62,401 nucleotides of DNA from JBBQKG01 sp038326655. Lineage in GTDB: Bacteria; Actinomycetota; Thermoleophilia; Solirubrobacterales; JBBDJG01. The translations under genes were made by a program, and so were the position numbers. The notes under the pieces are model-generated. The model was not told the DNA's origin and did not search any database. It was given only the letters and a program-made list of their open reading frames with translations. The stretch is taken from NCBI GenBank assembly GCA_038326655.1, contig JBBQKG010000018.1:1-62401 (forward strand), given 5' to 3'. Below, one piece after another: positions 52,338-60,091 of this stretch. How positions within the stretch are numbered: the first letter of the stretch is position 1; each line of letters opens with the position of its first letter.

Positions 52338-54760
52338 GCACGCGCACCTCAGCGACACGCAGCCTGGAGGCGCGTCAGCCGGCAAGGGCAAGGCTCGTGT
52401 CCGGTGTGGGCGCGCACCTTCGGGTTCCCATGTACCGGGAGGCGTATGCGCTCGTGCTGAACTCCGGGCTCGTATCGGTGCTGGGGGTCGTCTATTGGCT
52501 GCTCGCAGCGCACTATTACTCGCCGCACGTCCTGGGCCTGAACTTCGCCGCGATCTCGGCCATGATGTTCCTGGCGGGCATCTCGCAGCTCAACCTGATG
52601 AGCGCGCTGATGCGCTTCATTCCGGTCGCCGGGCGTGACACGACGCGGTTCGTGCTCTCGTCGTATCTGCTCTCGATATGCGTCGCAGCGGCCGTCGCGC
52701 TCGTGTTCCTGCTGGGGATCCAGAGCTGGGCCCCAGCGCTTCATTTCCTCACGTCGAGCTCCGGGTTTGTCGTGTGGTTCGCCGCCGCAACGATGGCGTG
52801 GTGCGTGTTCAACCTCCAGGACAGCGTCTTGACAGGCCTCAGGTCGGCCGTCTTCGTCCCGCTCGAGAACCTGATCTACTCGATCGCGAAGGTCGCCCTG
52901 CTGGTCGCCTTCGTCGAGGTCTCTCCCCACTACGGGATCTTCGCCTCGTGGACGGTCGCGCTGGTGGTGTCGCTGGTGCCCGTGAACGTCCTGATCTACG
53001 GGCGACTGCTCCGCCGGCACGTCCAGGGCCGGGAGAGCCGGCTGCCGACCAGGCGCCAGCTGGCCAAGTTCGTCTCCGCGGACTACGTCGGGGCGCTGTT
53101 CTGGGTGACGGCGACGATGTTGCTGCCGGTGATCGTCACGGCGGTCAAGAGCCCGGAAGCAAACGCCTACTTCTCGCTCGCGTGGATGATCGCGCTGCCG
53201 CTCTATGCGGTGAGCGCGAGCACGGGGGCGTCGCTCGTGGTCACGGCCGCAGGCGATGAGGCGCGGCTCTCGGCCTATGCGCGCAGGGCGCTGATCCAGA
53301 CAGCCGCGATCGTGATCCCGGTCGCGCTGTTCCTCGCGCTGGCTGCTTCGTTCGTGCTGGGCTTCTTTGGACCCGAGTACGCAGCGCACGGCTCTACGAC
53401 GCTCACGCTGCTTGCCCTGTCAGCGATTCCCAACGTGGTGAACGCCCTGTACGTGAGCGCATACCGCGTACAACGACGCATGGCGCGGGTGGTCACGCTG
53501 CTCGGCTTTCAGTGTGGCATTGCGCTCGTCCTCGGGATCGTGTTGCTGAACGTGAGCGGCATCGCCGGCATCGGCCTGGCCTGGCTGATCGGGCAGACTG
53601 TCGTGGCGGCGGCGCTGCTCGTCTTCGAGCCGCGTGTGCTGCTCTCGTCCTTTCCGGGCGGTCGGCTGGCGGGAGCCGTTCATAATCTCGCGGCGAACCT
53701 CGGTGTGCTCGCCCTCCTCGTGCGGATCCGCCGGGGACCGGCAAACCTGCGGCGGTCACGCGCGGCCAGGCACCTCGCCCCGCGGATCCTCGCGAGCATT
53801 CCCCAGGGCACCGAGGGCGCCCGTCCCGCGAGCTGGACGCAACTCCGTTTCCTCCCGACCGTGTCGGACGTGGCGGTGATCACTGCCGGGCCTCCCAGGG
53901 GGTCGCCCCGCGCGGTCATAAAGTTGCCGACGACGGCTCTCGCGAGGGGGGCGCTTCGTCGCGAGGCGGACGTGCTCGCGGCACTCGAGGCGGACCCCCG
54001 ACTCGACGGCTGGCACCACGTCCTGCCGACGTTGCTCGCGACCGGGCACCTCGACGATCACCAGTATGTCGTCCAGCGGATCGTTCCCGGTGTGACCGCA
54101 AATCGAATCCTCGGGGACCCTGACGGAGCGAGCCGGCTCCTGACCGGTGCGGCCGCCACGATCGGCGAGTTGCATCGCCGTACGGCCGCGCCGGTCGCGG
54201 TCGACGCGGCCGTCCTCGAGCGCTGGGTCGATGGTCCCGCGATGCTCGTACGGGGGGTCGGGGAGATGTTCACCGGCCGCGCGTCCGCACGTCTGGCCAC
54301 GGACCGGCTGACACACGAGCTGCACGAGGCGCTCGCGGGACGCACGCTGCCGCTGGGCTGGATTCACGGCGACTTCGTCCCGGGCAACATCCTGGTCTCG
54401 GCCGATGGGACATCCGTGCTCGGAATCGTGGATTGGGAACTGGCCGGCCCGGCGGATCTGAGCACGATCGACGTGGCCTCGCTGCTGCTCTCCACGCGAG
54501 CAAGCCAACGTCACCAGCAGCTTGGGCAGGTCGTGCGGGAGTCCATCAACGGGGCACCCTGGACGGAGTTCGAGCAGGGCCTCCTCGACTCGGCTTTCGC
54601 ACGGCTGCCCGGAGCCCCCGTCGATCCGCGCTCGCTGGCCCTGCTGTGGTGGCTCCGGCACGTTTCCGGCAACCTCATCAAGTCGACGCGTTACGCTCGC
54701 AGCCGCCTCTGGGGGCGGTGGAACGTACACGCTGTACTCGAGGTGTTCGGAGCCGAGTGA
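52334..54760 (+). CDS. Polysaccharide flippase (MOP/Wzx-like) fused to an APH-type kinase
   Basis: An 808-residue fusion. About 30-450 is a multispan MOP-superfamily flippase: Y-R-E-A-Y-A-L-V-L-N-S-G-L, a dozen or so helices in pairs, and A-Y-R-V-Q-R-R-M between them, as in Wzx/PST exporters. After a basic linker, about 515-760 is an aminoglycoside-phosphotransferase-fold kinase. Its catalytic loop is H678-G-D680-F-V-P-G-N685 and its metal Asp700 is in I-V-D-W-E. All catalytic residues are kept. The ATG overlaps the upstream stop. The kinase should face the cytoplasm and could phosphorylate the lipid-linked glycan or a small molecule. Confidence 0.85.
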   Translation: MSTRTSATRSLEARQPARARLVSGVGAHLRVPMYREAYALVLNSGLVSVLGVVYWLLAAHYYSPHVLGLNFAAISAMMFLAGISQLNLMSALMRFIPVAGRDTTRFVLSSYLLSICVAAAVALVFLLGIQSWAPALHFLTSSSGFVVWFAAATMAWCVFNLQDSVLTGLRSAVFVPLENLIYSIAKVALLVAFVEVSPHYGIFASWTVALVVSLVPVNVLIYGRLLRRHVQGRESRLPTRRQLAKFVSADYVGALFWVTATMLLPVIVTAVKSPEANAYFSLAWMIALPLYAVSASTGASLVVTAAGDEARLSAYARRALIQTAAIVIPVALFLALAASFVLGFFGPEYAAHGSTTLTLLALSAIPNVVNALYVSAYRVQRRMARVVTLLGFQCGIALVLGIVLLNVSGIAGIGLAWLIGQTVVAAALLVFEPRVLLSSFPGGRLAGAVHNLAANLGVLALLVRIRRGPANLRRSRAARHLAPRILASIPQGTEGARPASWTQLRFLPTVSDVAVITAGPPRGSPRAVIKLPTTALARGALRREADVLAALEADPRLDGWHHVLPTLLATGHLDDHQYVVQRIVPGVTANRILGDPDGASRLLTGAAATIGELHRRTAAPVAVDAAVLERWVDGPAMLVRGVGEMFTGRASARLATDRLTHELHEALAGRTLPLGWIHGDFVPGNILVSADGTSVLGIVDWELAGPADLSTIDVASLLLSTRASQRHQQLGQVVRESINGAPWTEFEQGLLDSAFARLPGAPVDPRSLALLWWLRHVSGNLIKSTRYARSRLWGRWNVHAVLEVFGAE

Positions 54761-55848
54761 GCCTTCCGGTCGCGATCCCGCGAGACGGCTCGACTCGAGG
54801 GGCGGTCCGGGTTGTGAGCCCGGCGCCCCGAAGCGATTGGGAGGCGGTGCTCGCCGCGGATCCAAATGCGCTCGTGTCCCAGACCCCTGCCTGGACCGAC
54901 TTCTTGTGCAGGTTCGGCGATTACGAGGATGCGAGCCGCCTATACGAGCTCACCGGAGGACGGTGCCTGGTGCTTCCGATCGTGCACGACCGGCGTCTGC
55001 CGGAGCGGCTTCGCCCGGAGGGCTCCTTTCCACCAAGCTGGGGCATGGGCGGCATCGTCGCGCCTGGGGGTCTCGAGCTTGTTGACGCGGAGGCCGTGTT
55101 CTCCGACCTTGCGGACCGGCGCGTCTTCCGGACCTCGCTGCGGCCCAATCCACTCGATGCGGAGATCTACGCTGCGGCCCGGCCGAGCGCAGCCGTCGTC
55201 GTGCCCCGCCTCGCACATGTGATTCCACTCGAGGGAGGCTTCGAGTGTGTGTGGAAGGAGCGCTTTGCGGGGACGGCGCGCACCGCCGTTCGCAAGGCGG
55301 AGCGATCCGGAGTCACGGTCGATTGTGACACTTCCGGCCGGCTCGTTCCCGTGCTCTACGAGCTCTTCGAGCAGTCGCTCGAACGGTGGGCAGGCCAGCA
55401 GCACGAGCCGCGGAGGCTCGCGCGCTGGCGGGGGCGGCGCCGGGACCCGATCCGTAAGTTCGAGCTGATGGCGGCCACGCTGCAAGAGGCGTGCCGCATC
55501 TGGGTCGCCTGGACCACGGAAGGGCAGCCGGCCGCGGCGATCCTCGTCCTCCAGGGGAGGAATGCCCACTACACCCGCGGAATGATGAACAAGGACCTGG
55601 CCGGCCCCACGCGGGCCAACTACCTGCTTCACAAGATGGCGATCGAAGACGCGTGCGCCGCGGGCTGCAGCCACTACCACATGGGCGAGACCGGCCCCTC
55701 TTCTTCGCTTGCCCAGTTCAAGACCCGGTTCGGTGCGCGTCCCCACCCGTACGCGGAGTATCACCTCGAGCGGCTGCCGATCACGGCGCTTGACCGGAGG
55801 GCACGCGGGGTCGTCAAGCGAATCGTCGGATTCAAAGAGTACGAATGA
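54757..55848 (+). CDS. FemAB/CelD-like GNAT acyltransferase
   Basis: A 363-residue protein of the peptidoglycan-bridge/CelD (BioF2-like) acyltransferase group. Blocks include S-Q-T-P-A-W-T-D-F, A-R-T-A-V-R-K-A-E-R-S-G-V, and late Y-L-L-H-K-M-A-I-E-D-A and F-K-T-R-F-G-A-R. Family members transfer acyl or aminoacyl groups to glycans or peptides. The GTG overlaps the flippase-kinase stop by 4 bp (GTGA). It probably decorates the polymer. Confidence 0.82.
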   Translation: MSLPVAIPRDGSTRGAVRVVSPAPRSDWEAVLAADPNALVSQTPAWTDFLCRFGDYEDASRLYELTGGRCLVLPIVHDRRLPERLRPEGSFPPSWGMGGIVAPGGLELVDAEAVFSDLADRRVFRTSLRPNPLDAEIYAAARPSAAVVVPRLAHVIPLEGGFECVWKERFAGTARTAVRKAERSGVTVDCDTSGRLVPVLYELFEQSLERWAGQQHEPRRLARWRGRRRDPIRKFELMAATLQEACRIWVAWTTEGQPAAAILVLQGRNAHYTRGMMNKDLAGPTRANYLLHKMAIEDACAAGCSHYHMGETGPSSSLAQFKTRFGARPHPYAEYHLERLPITALDRRARGVVKRIVGFKEYE

Positions 55849-56813
55849 GGTCCACGACGGCGAAGGCCGGAGCCCGGTTCGTAACCAACACGGTCTCGAT
55901 GGCTGCGCGACATGACGGCTATCGAGCCGCTGCTGCTGTCGCATTCCGCCTCGTCGTCACCGAGACCCGGAAGCTCCCGCGACTTGCGCGCCTGGCCGTG
56001 TCCTCGCCGGATTCAGCCGCAGAGCACCCGACCGGGTACTCGGAGGCGATCCTCCGGGCCCTGAACCAGCTGCCGGTTGATGTCACTCCCTACCGGATCG
56101 ATCCCGAGCGCTTCTCTGCGCACCTTCGCTCCGTCGACTATCCGGAGGCCTACGCCGCCGGCCCGCTCGACGAGGGGGGCAACCGGGAGAACAAGCTGTT
56201 GGAGTACTTCGTCTCGCTCGAGATCTTGGACATCCGGGCGGGCGAGGTCGTGGTCGACGTTGCGAGCGAGCGCTCGATCTTCGGCGAGGTCGTGCGCGAG
56301 GCCTGCGGCGCGACCATGCTTCGCCAGGACCTGATCTTTCCACCGGGCATTCACGGCGATCGAATCGGGGGAAGCGCCGCCTCGATGCCGGTGCCCGATC
56401 AGTTCGCCGACAAGCTCGTCCTTCACAACTCCTTCGAGCACTTCGAGGGGACCGCGGACTCCGACTTCGTTGCCGAGGCTTGGCGGGTGCTGAAGCCCGG
56501 TGGCGTGGTCTTCATCGTGCCGCTCTTCGTCTCCGACACTCACAGCATCGTCAGCGACCCTCTGACCGACCGGCGCGGTGTGGTGTGGGACCACGGCGCG
56601 CACGTCGTCGAGCTCTCGGGGTGGCACAACCGCTTCGGGCGCTTCTACGACGCGTCCGCGCTCGAGGCACGGGTGCTGGCTCCCGCGAGAGCGCTGGGGT
56701 ACGAGCTCGAGATCCTGCACTTCGCAAACGTGAAGGACGTACACCCGCGTGCGAGCATGTACTTCGCGCTGATCATGCGGAAGCCACGCGATCTCGCGGG
56801 TCCTCCGGCCTGA
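55845..56813 (+). CDS. SAM-dependent methyltransferase with an atypical motif I
   Basis: A 322-residue protein. The methyltransferase core (about 125-310) has V-V-V-D-V-A-S-E-R-S at motif I, without the usual glycine-rich loop, then L-V-L-H-N-S-F-E-H and W-R-V-L-K-P-G-G-V-V-F-I-V as in class I enzymes of polysaccharide clusters. The first 80 residues are Arg-rich. It is the last gene of the plus operon and overlaps its neighbour by 4 bp. Confidence 0.78.
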   Translation: MRSTTAKAGARFVTNTVSMAARHDGYRAAAAVAFRLVVTETRKLPRLARLAVSSPDSAAEHPTGYSEAILRALNQLPVDVTPYRIDPERFSAHLRSVDYPEAYAAGPLDEGGNRENKLLEYFVSLEILDIRAGEVVVDVASERSIFGEVVREACGATMLRQDLIFPPGIHGDRIGGSAASMPVPDQFADKLVLHNSFEHFEGTADSDFVAEAWRVLKPGGVVFIVPLFVSDTHSIVSDPLTDRRGVVWDHGAHVVELSGWHNRFGRFYDASALEARVLAPARALGYELEILHFANVKDVHPRASMYFALIMRKPRDLAGPPA

Positions 56814-56826
56814 CGGTCACGGGCCG

Positions 56827-57918
56827 CTACCGTCGCTTCGCTCTGCCGAGCGGCCTGATCGGCGAACCGGCCAATCGGCGGAAGCGGTTGGAGGCGTAGC
56901 GCCGCAAGCCGATGCCTCGGCCGAAGGCAGCCGTCGCAGCCTGCGAGGACTCGATGATCCAGTCCTCGCCGTCGACGTTCTTGTTGAACCAGGCCACCGC
57001 CTTGACCCGCCGGTACTTGTGGGGCAGCTGCTTGGTCAACATGTCCGTGATCCACGCCGGCTTCGAACCGCCGTACTCGGAAGAGCCGGTCTCGCCCACC
57101 ATCAACGGCTTTGACGGCGCGATGCTCCGAGTGACCGCGTCGTAGGTCGGCCCGAATGACGCATCGAAGGACTTCCAGCCCTTGGGGTCGGCGGGGTTCG
57201 TGCCCCAGTTGTAGCCGTCGAGACAGGTCCAGTCGACGTACTTGTCTCCCGGGTAGAGGCTCCGGAGTGGCCGTACCGCGGTGGCGTAATCCAGGTTCGG
57301 GCACCACACCCATGTTGCATTTCGCGCTCCGACCTGAGTGAACACGTCGTGGACGTGCCGCCACATCTGTACGAACTGCCCGGGGGAGTTTCCGTTCGAG
57401 TGCTCGCTGTAGGGAACGCTGTTGGTGTTCATCTCCCAGTCGAAGCGCAGGAAGAAGGGGTGGCCCCATCGCTTCGCCCCCAGTGCCCAATTCCGAAGGA
57501 ATTCGTCATAACGCCCGCCGATGATCGCGCTCAGGCTGAACTCCGGATCGCTCGGGCCCGAGCGCTCGTGCTTCGAATCCCAGCTCAGCACGGGGATCGC
57601 CCCGTGACGCCGAATTTTCTCCAAGAGGTCGGCTCTGAATGGCCGCAGACCACAGGTCGAGCTGCACTCGTACCACGCCTGACCCCACTCCACGAGTGAC
57701 ACCTTCTTGCCTGCGTTTGCCTCGAAGCGCTCGAGCGCACCCGAGTCCCAGGGAGCGTCGGTTCGCCCGTATTGCCCTCCGGCGACATATGCCCCCCAGT
57801 AGACAGACGGCTTGGCACTCGCCGCACGGTGACGCGTGGTGTCTTTGAAGACCCCGGCGCCAAGCAGGAACGTCGCAAGCACCGCGGGCACGGCGAGCAC
57901 CAACACCCGCCGCTTCAT
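56827..57918 (-). CDS. Secreted GH26-like glycoside hydrolase
   Basis: A 363-residue exported hydrolase: signal anchor (about 4-24), then a (beta/alpha)8 domain. The acid/base Glu162 is in F-L-R-F-D-W-E-M-N and the nucleophile Glu276 in V-G-E-T-G-S-S-E. This E-M-N / E-T-G pattern is that of GH26 beta-mannanases and related endo-glycanases. There is no cleavage motif for lipid attachment, so it may stay membrane-tethered. It is the last gene of the minus operon, 13 bp from the plus operon's end. Confidence 0.85.
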   Translation of the reverse strand: MKRRVLVLAVPAVLATFLLGAGVFKDTTRHRAASAKPSVYWGAYVAGGQYGRTDAPWDSGALERFEANAGKKVSLVEWGQAWYECSSTCGLRPFRADLLEKIRRHGAIPVLSWDSKHERSGPSDPEFSLSAIIGGRYDEFLRNWALGAKRWGHPFFLRFDWEMNTNSVPYSEHSNGNSPGQFVQMWRHVHDVFTQVGARNATWVWCPNLDYATAVRPLRSLYPGDKYVDWTCLDGYNWGTNPADPKGWKSFDASFGPTYDAVTRSIAPSKPLMVGETGSSEYGGSKPAWITDMLTKQLPHKYRRVKAVAWFNKNVDGEDWIIESSQAATAAFGRGIGLRRYASNRFRRLAGSPIRPLGRAKRR

Positions 57919-58715
57919 GGCGCCGGCGAGTAGCCGCCGGTGAGCGTGACACGCGTACGCCGGTAGAGGCGCCACGCACGAGTCCGCGTGCGCTCCTTTT
58001 CACGGACCTGGGGCGCGCCCTCGCCCGCCAGCCAGGCTGCGATCTGAGCGGGCGGCGTCGCAGCCTCGATCGTCAGGCGAGCAAGCGAGAAGAGGTCGTC
58101 GGCGGTCGAGCTGAACGCGTTCTTGACGGCACAGGCCGATCGATAGCCGGTCTCGACCACGAGGCGCCGGACCGTCGGGCTGAAGTAGCCGTGGGGATAG
58201 GCAAAGCTCGGGACCTCGACGCCGAGCCGCTCCTCCAGGATCTCCTTGCAGCGGGCCAGTTCGGCGCCCGCTTGGGAGGGCGGGATCGTGTCGAGTTGCG
58301 GATGCGAGTGGGTGTGTCCGCCGATCTCGACGCCCCCTTCGAGCACTTCGGCGAGCTGTGACCAATCGAGCATGCGCTCACCCGAGGGCTCGCTGTCGCC
58401 CGCGCGTCGACCGATGAATCCGGTCGTGACATAGAGCGTCGCGCCGATGTCGCGGTCGAGCAGGGCCGGCAGCGCGTGCTCGTGGAAGTCGGCAAACCCG
58501 TCGTCGAACGTGATCAGCACCGGCCGGTCGGGAAGCCCCGCAGGGTGATTCGTCAGCAGGTCGGCGAACGCCGACACGGTCAGCGGAGTGGCTCGCTGCT
58601 CGACCAGCAGGTCGAGGTGCCGGGCAAAGGTCTCCGGCGTGACGGCGAAGCGCTCGATCCCGCTCGCGGGATCGGCCGAGACGGAGTGATAGAGAAGGAT
58701 TGGAATTACGGTCAT
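57915..58715 (-). CDS. Polysaccharide deacetylase (NodB domain)
   Basis: A 266-residue carbohydrate esterase 4 protein. The metal triad is visible: I-T-F-D-D-G-F (Asp71, Asp72) and H-T-H-S-H (134-138). A-Y-P-H-G-Y-F-S follows as motif 3. It removes N- or O-acetyl groups from glycans. No signal peptide is evident. The ATG at 58715 overlaps the upstream stop by 4 bp and its own stop overlaps the GH26 start. Confidence 0.92.
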   Translation of the reverse strand: MTVIPILLYHSVSADPASGIERFAVTPETFARHLDLLVEQRATPLTVSAFADLLTNHPAGLPDRPVLITFDDGFADFHEHALPALLDRDIGATLYVTTGFIGRRAGDSEPSGERMLDWSQLAEVLEGGVEIGGHTHSHPQLDTIPPSQAGAELARCKEILEERLGVEVPSFAYPHGYFSPTVRRLVVETGYRSACAVKNAFSSTADDLFSLARLTIEAATPPAQIAAWLAGEGAPQVREKERTRTRAWRLYRRTRVTLTGGYSPAP

Positions 58716-59488
58716 CCGTGCACCGTCGGCCAGACCAGCAGCAGGCCTATGTTCAGCAAGGCGCGGGCGCCGATCGCGCCCCAGAGTACACCGGTCCGCT
58801 CGACCGCGATCGCAAGCGCGAGGCCGACCCCTCCGATGAACGCGACGTAGCCCACCGACAGCGACCCGATGTAGAGGCCCGCGAAAAGGACCCCCACGAT
58901 TACGAGGCCGGATCGGCCGAAGAGCTCGAGGGCCGCGCCCTGCAGCAGGCCGCGGAAGACCAGCTCCTCCGCGAACGCCGAGAACACGACCAGGATGAGC
59001 GCTGCGCCGACCAGGCTCGGGACGGTGAGGTGAGCGATCAGGGGCGACGGCGTCAGAATCTCGTACGCCGCGACGCCCAGGGGCACACCCGCGAGTGCGA
59101 TCGCTGCCTGCGTGAGCGCACCATCCCGGCGGAACTGCAGGCCTGGCCAGGACACCGGCACCTCGCGGGCCGCGAGGTACGCGCCCAGCAGAAACGGCGC
59201 GCCCGCCATCGCGTACCACCAGATCTCCGCCACGTGACGATTGGGCAAGGTCAGGCTGAGGACCCTGAGCAGAGGAGCCAGTGCGAGGAACGCCAAGAAC
59301 CGGTTCTCGGAACGGTCGGGTGCGAACGCGTACGAGTTGAGCAGCGCCAGGAGCACCGCGGCGTCGCACGCCACACCGGCCACCGGCCCGACCGCCACAG
59401 CGATCACTTCGGCTCCGATGATCGCGGCGACGTACAGGACCACGATCACGCGGCCCGCACCGCGCCGGCGCGCTGTCTGCCCCGTCAT
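58712..59488 (-). CDS. CPBP-family membrane protein lacking the catalytic histidines
   Basis: A 258-residue multispan protein. The family motif 1 is intact (A-E-E-L-V-F-R-G, Glu174, Glu175, Arg179). Motif 2, normally F-x-x-x-H, reads F-A-G-L-Y, and motif 3, normally H-x-x-x-N, reads R-A-L-L-N. Two histidines of the metal site are therefore missing. CPBP proteases (Abi/Rce1) process membrane proteins; this one may be a non-catalytic relative. Confidence 0.8.
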   Translation of the reverse strand: MTGQTARRRGAGRVIVVLYVAAIIGAEVIAVAVGPVAGVACDAAVLLALLNSYAFAPDRSENRFLAFLALAPLLRVLSLTLPNRHVAEIWWYAMAGAPFLLGAYLAAREVPVSWPGLQFRRDGALTQAAIALAGVPLGVAAYEILTPSPLIAHLTVPSLVGAALILVVFSAFAEELVFRGLLQGAALELFGRSGLVIVGVLFAGLYIGSLSVGYVAFIGGVGLALAIAVERTGVLWGAIGARALLNIGLLLVWPTVHG

Positions 59489-59498
59489 GTGTCAGACC

Positions 59499-59744
59499 TC
59501 AGGTGGAATTCAGGGAGTCGGCCAGACGTGTGATCACCACGACGACAAAGGCCGCGCACAGTGGGCCAATCGCGACCAGATAGACCCGGCTTCGCCTCAC
59601 CGCGGATGCGCCACCCATCATCGGGAGCACCTGGTATTGGATCAGGAGCACGATCAGCAGGACGACTGCCACGACGCCGGCCCCCATTGTCAGGGAGCGA
59701 GACTCGATCACCCGTGCCGTGAGCTCTGTGACCGTCGAAGTCAT
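59499..59744 (-). CDS. Small two-helix membrane protein
   Basis: An 81-residue protein with hydrophobic segments at about 21-40 and 57-74. No motif is recognised. The ATG at 59744 overlaps the upstream gene's stop by 4 bp, which is the main evidence that it is real. It is probably an accessory part of the glycan machinery. Confidence 0.65.
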   Translation of the reverse strand: MTSTVTELTARVIESRSLTMGAGVVAVVLLIVLLIQYQVLPMMGGASAVRRSRVYLVAIGPLCAAFVVVVITRLADSLNST

Positions 59745-60091
59745 GGCACAAGCCGTCCACGCCGCCCGGGCTCGAGCTGGAGCACCGCCCCGAGCAGGCT
59801 GATCCCGATCAGGATCGCCAACCCTGCGTCCGGGGACCAGATCTTCGCCAGCACCATGACGATCGCGACGATCGTGCCGAGCGCGAAGCTGAGCCCGATC
59901 GCGACGACGGCCTCGTCGAGCCAATCGCGGATGCCGAGGATTCCCACGAGCGCAAGACCCGGACACGTGAGGAAGAACCAGAAGACGACCACCGCCCGCG
60001 CGGGCTGACCGACGTCGAGCCAGTTGCATAGCGCGACGGCGATGCACGACCCCACGATCACGATGGGCCACGGCCGGCCGAGGCGCGTCAC
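59741..60091 (-). CDS. Small four-helix membrane protein
   Basis: A 116-residue protein with four hydrophobic stretches (starting W-P-I-V-I-V-G-S-C-I-A). The GTG at 60091 overlaps the upstream stop by 4 bp (GTGA), which decides the start. It has no recognised family. It lies between the large multispan protein and the two-helix protein of the same operon. Confidence 0.65.
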   Translation of the reverse strand: MTRLGRPWPIVIVGSCIAVALCNWLDVGQPARAVVVFWFFLTCPGLALVGILGIRDWLDEAVVAIGLSFALGTIVAIVMVLAKIWSPDAGLAILIGISLLGAVLQLEPGRRGRLVP

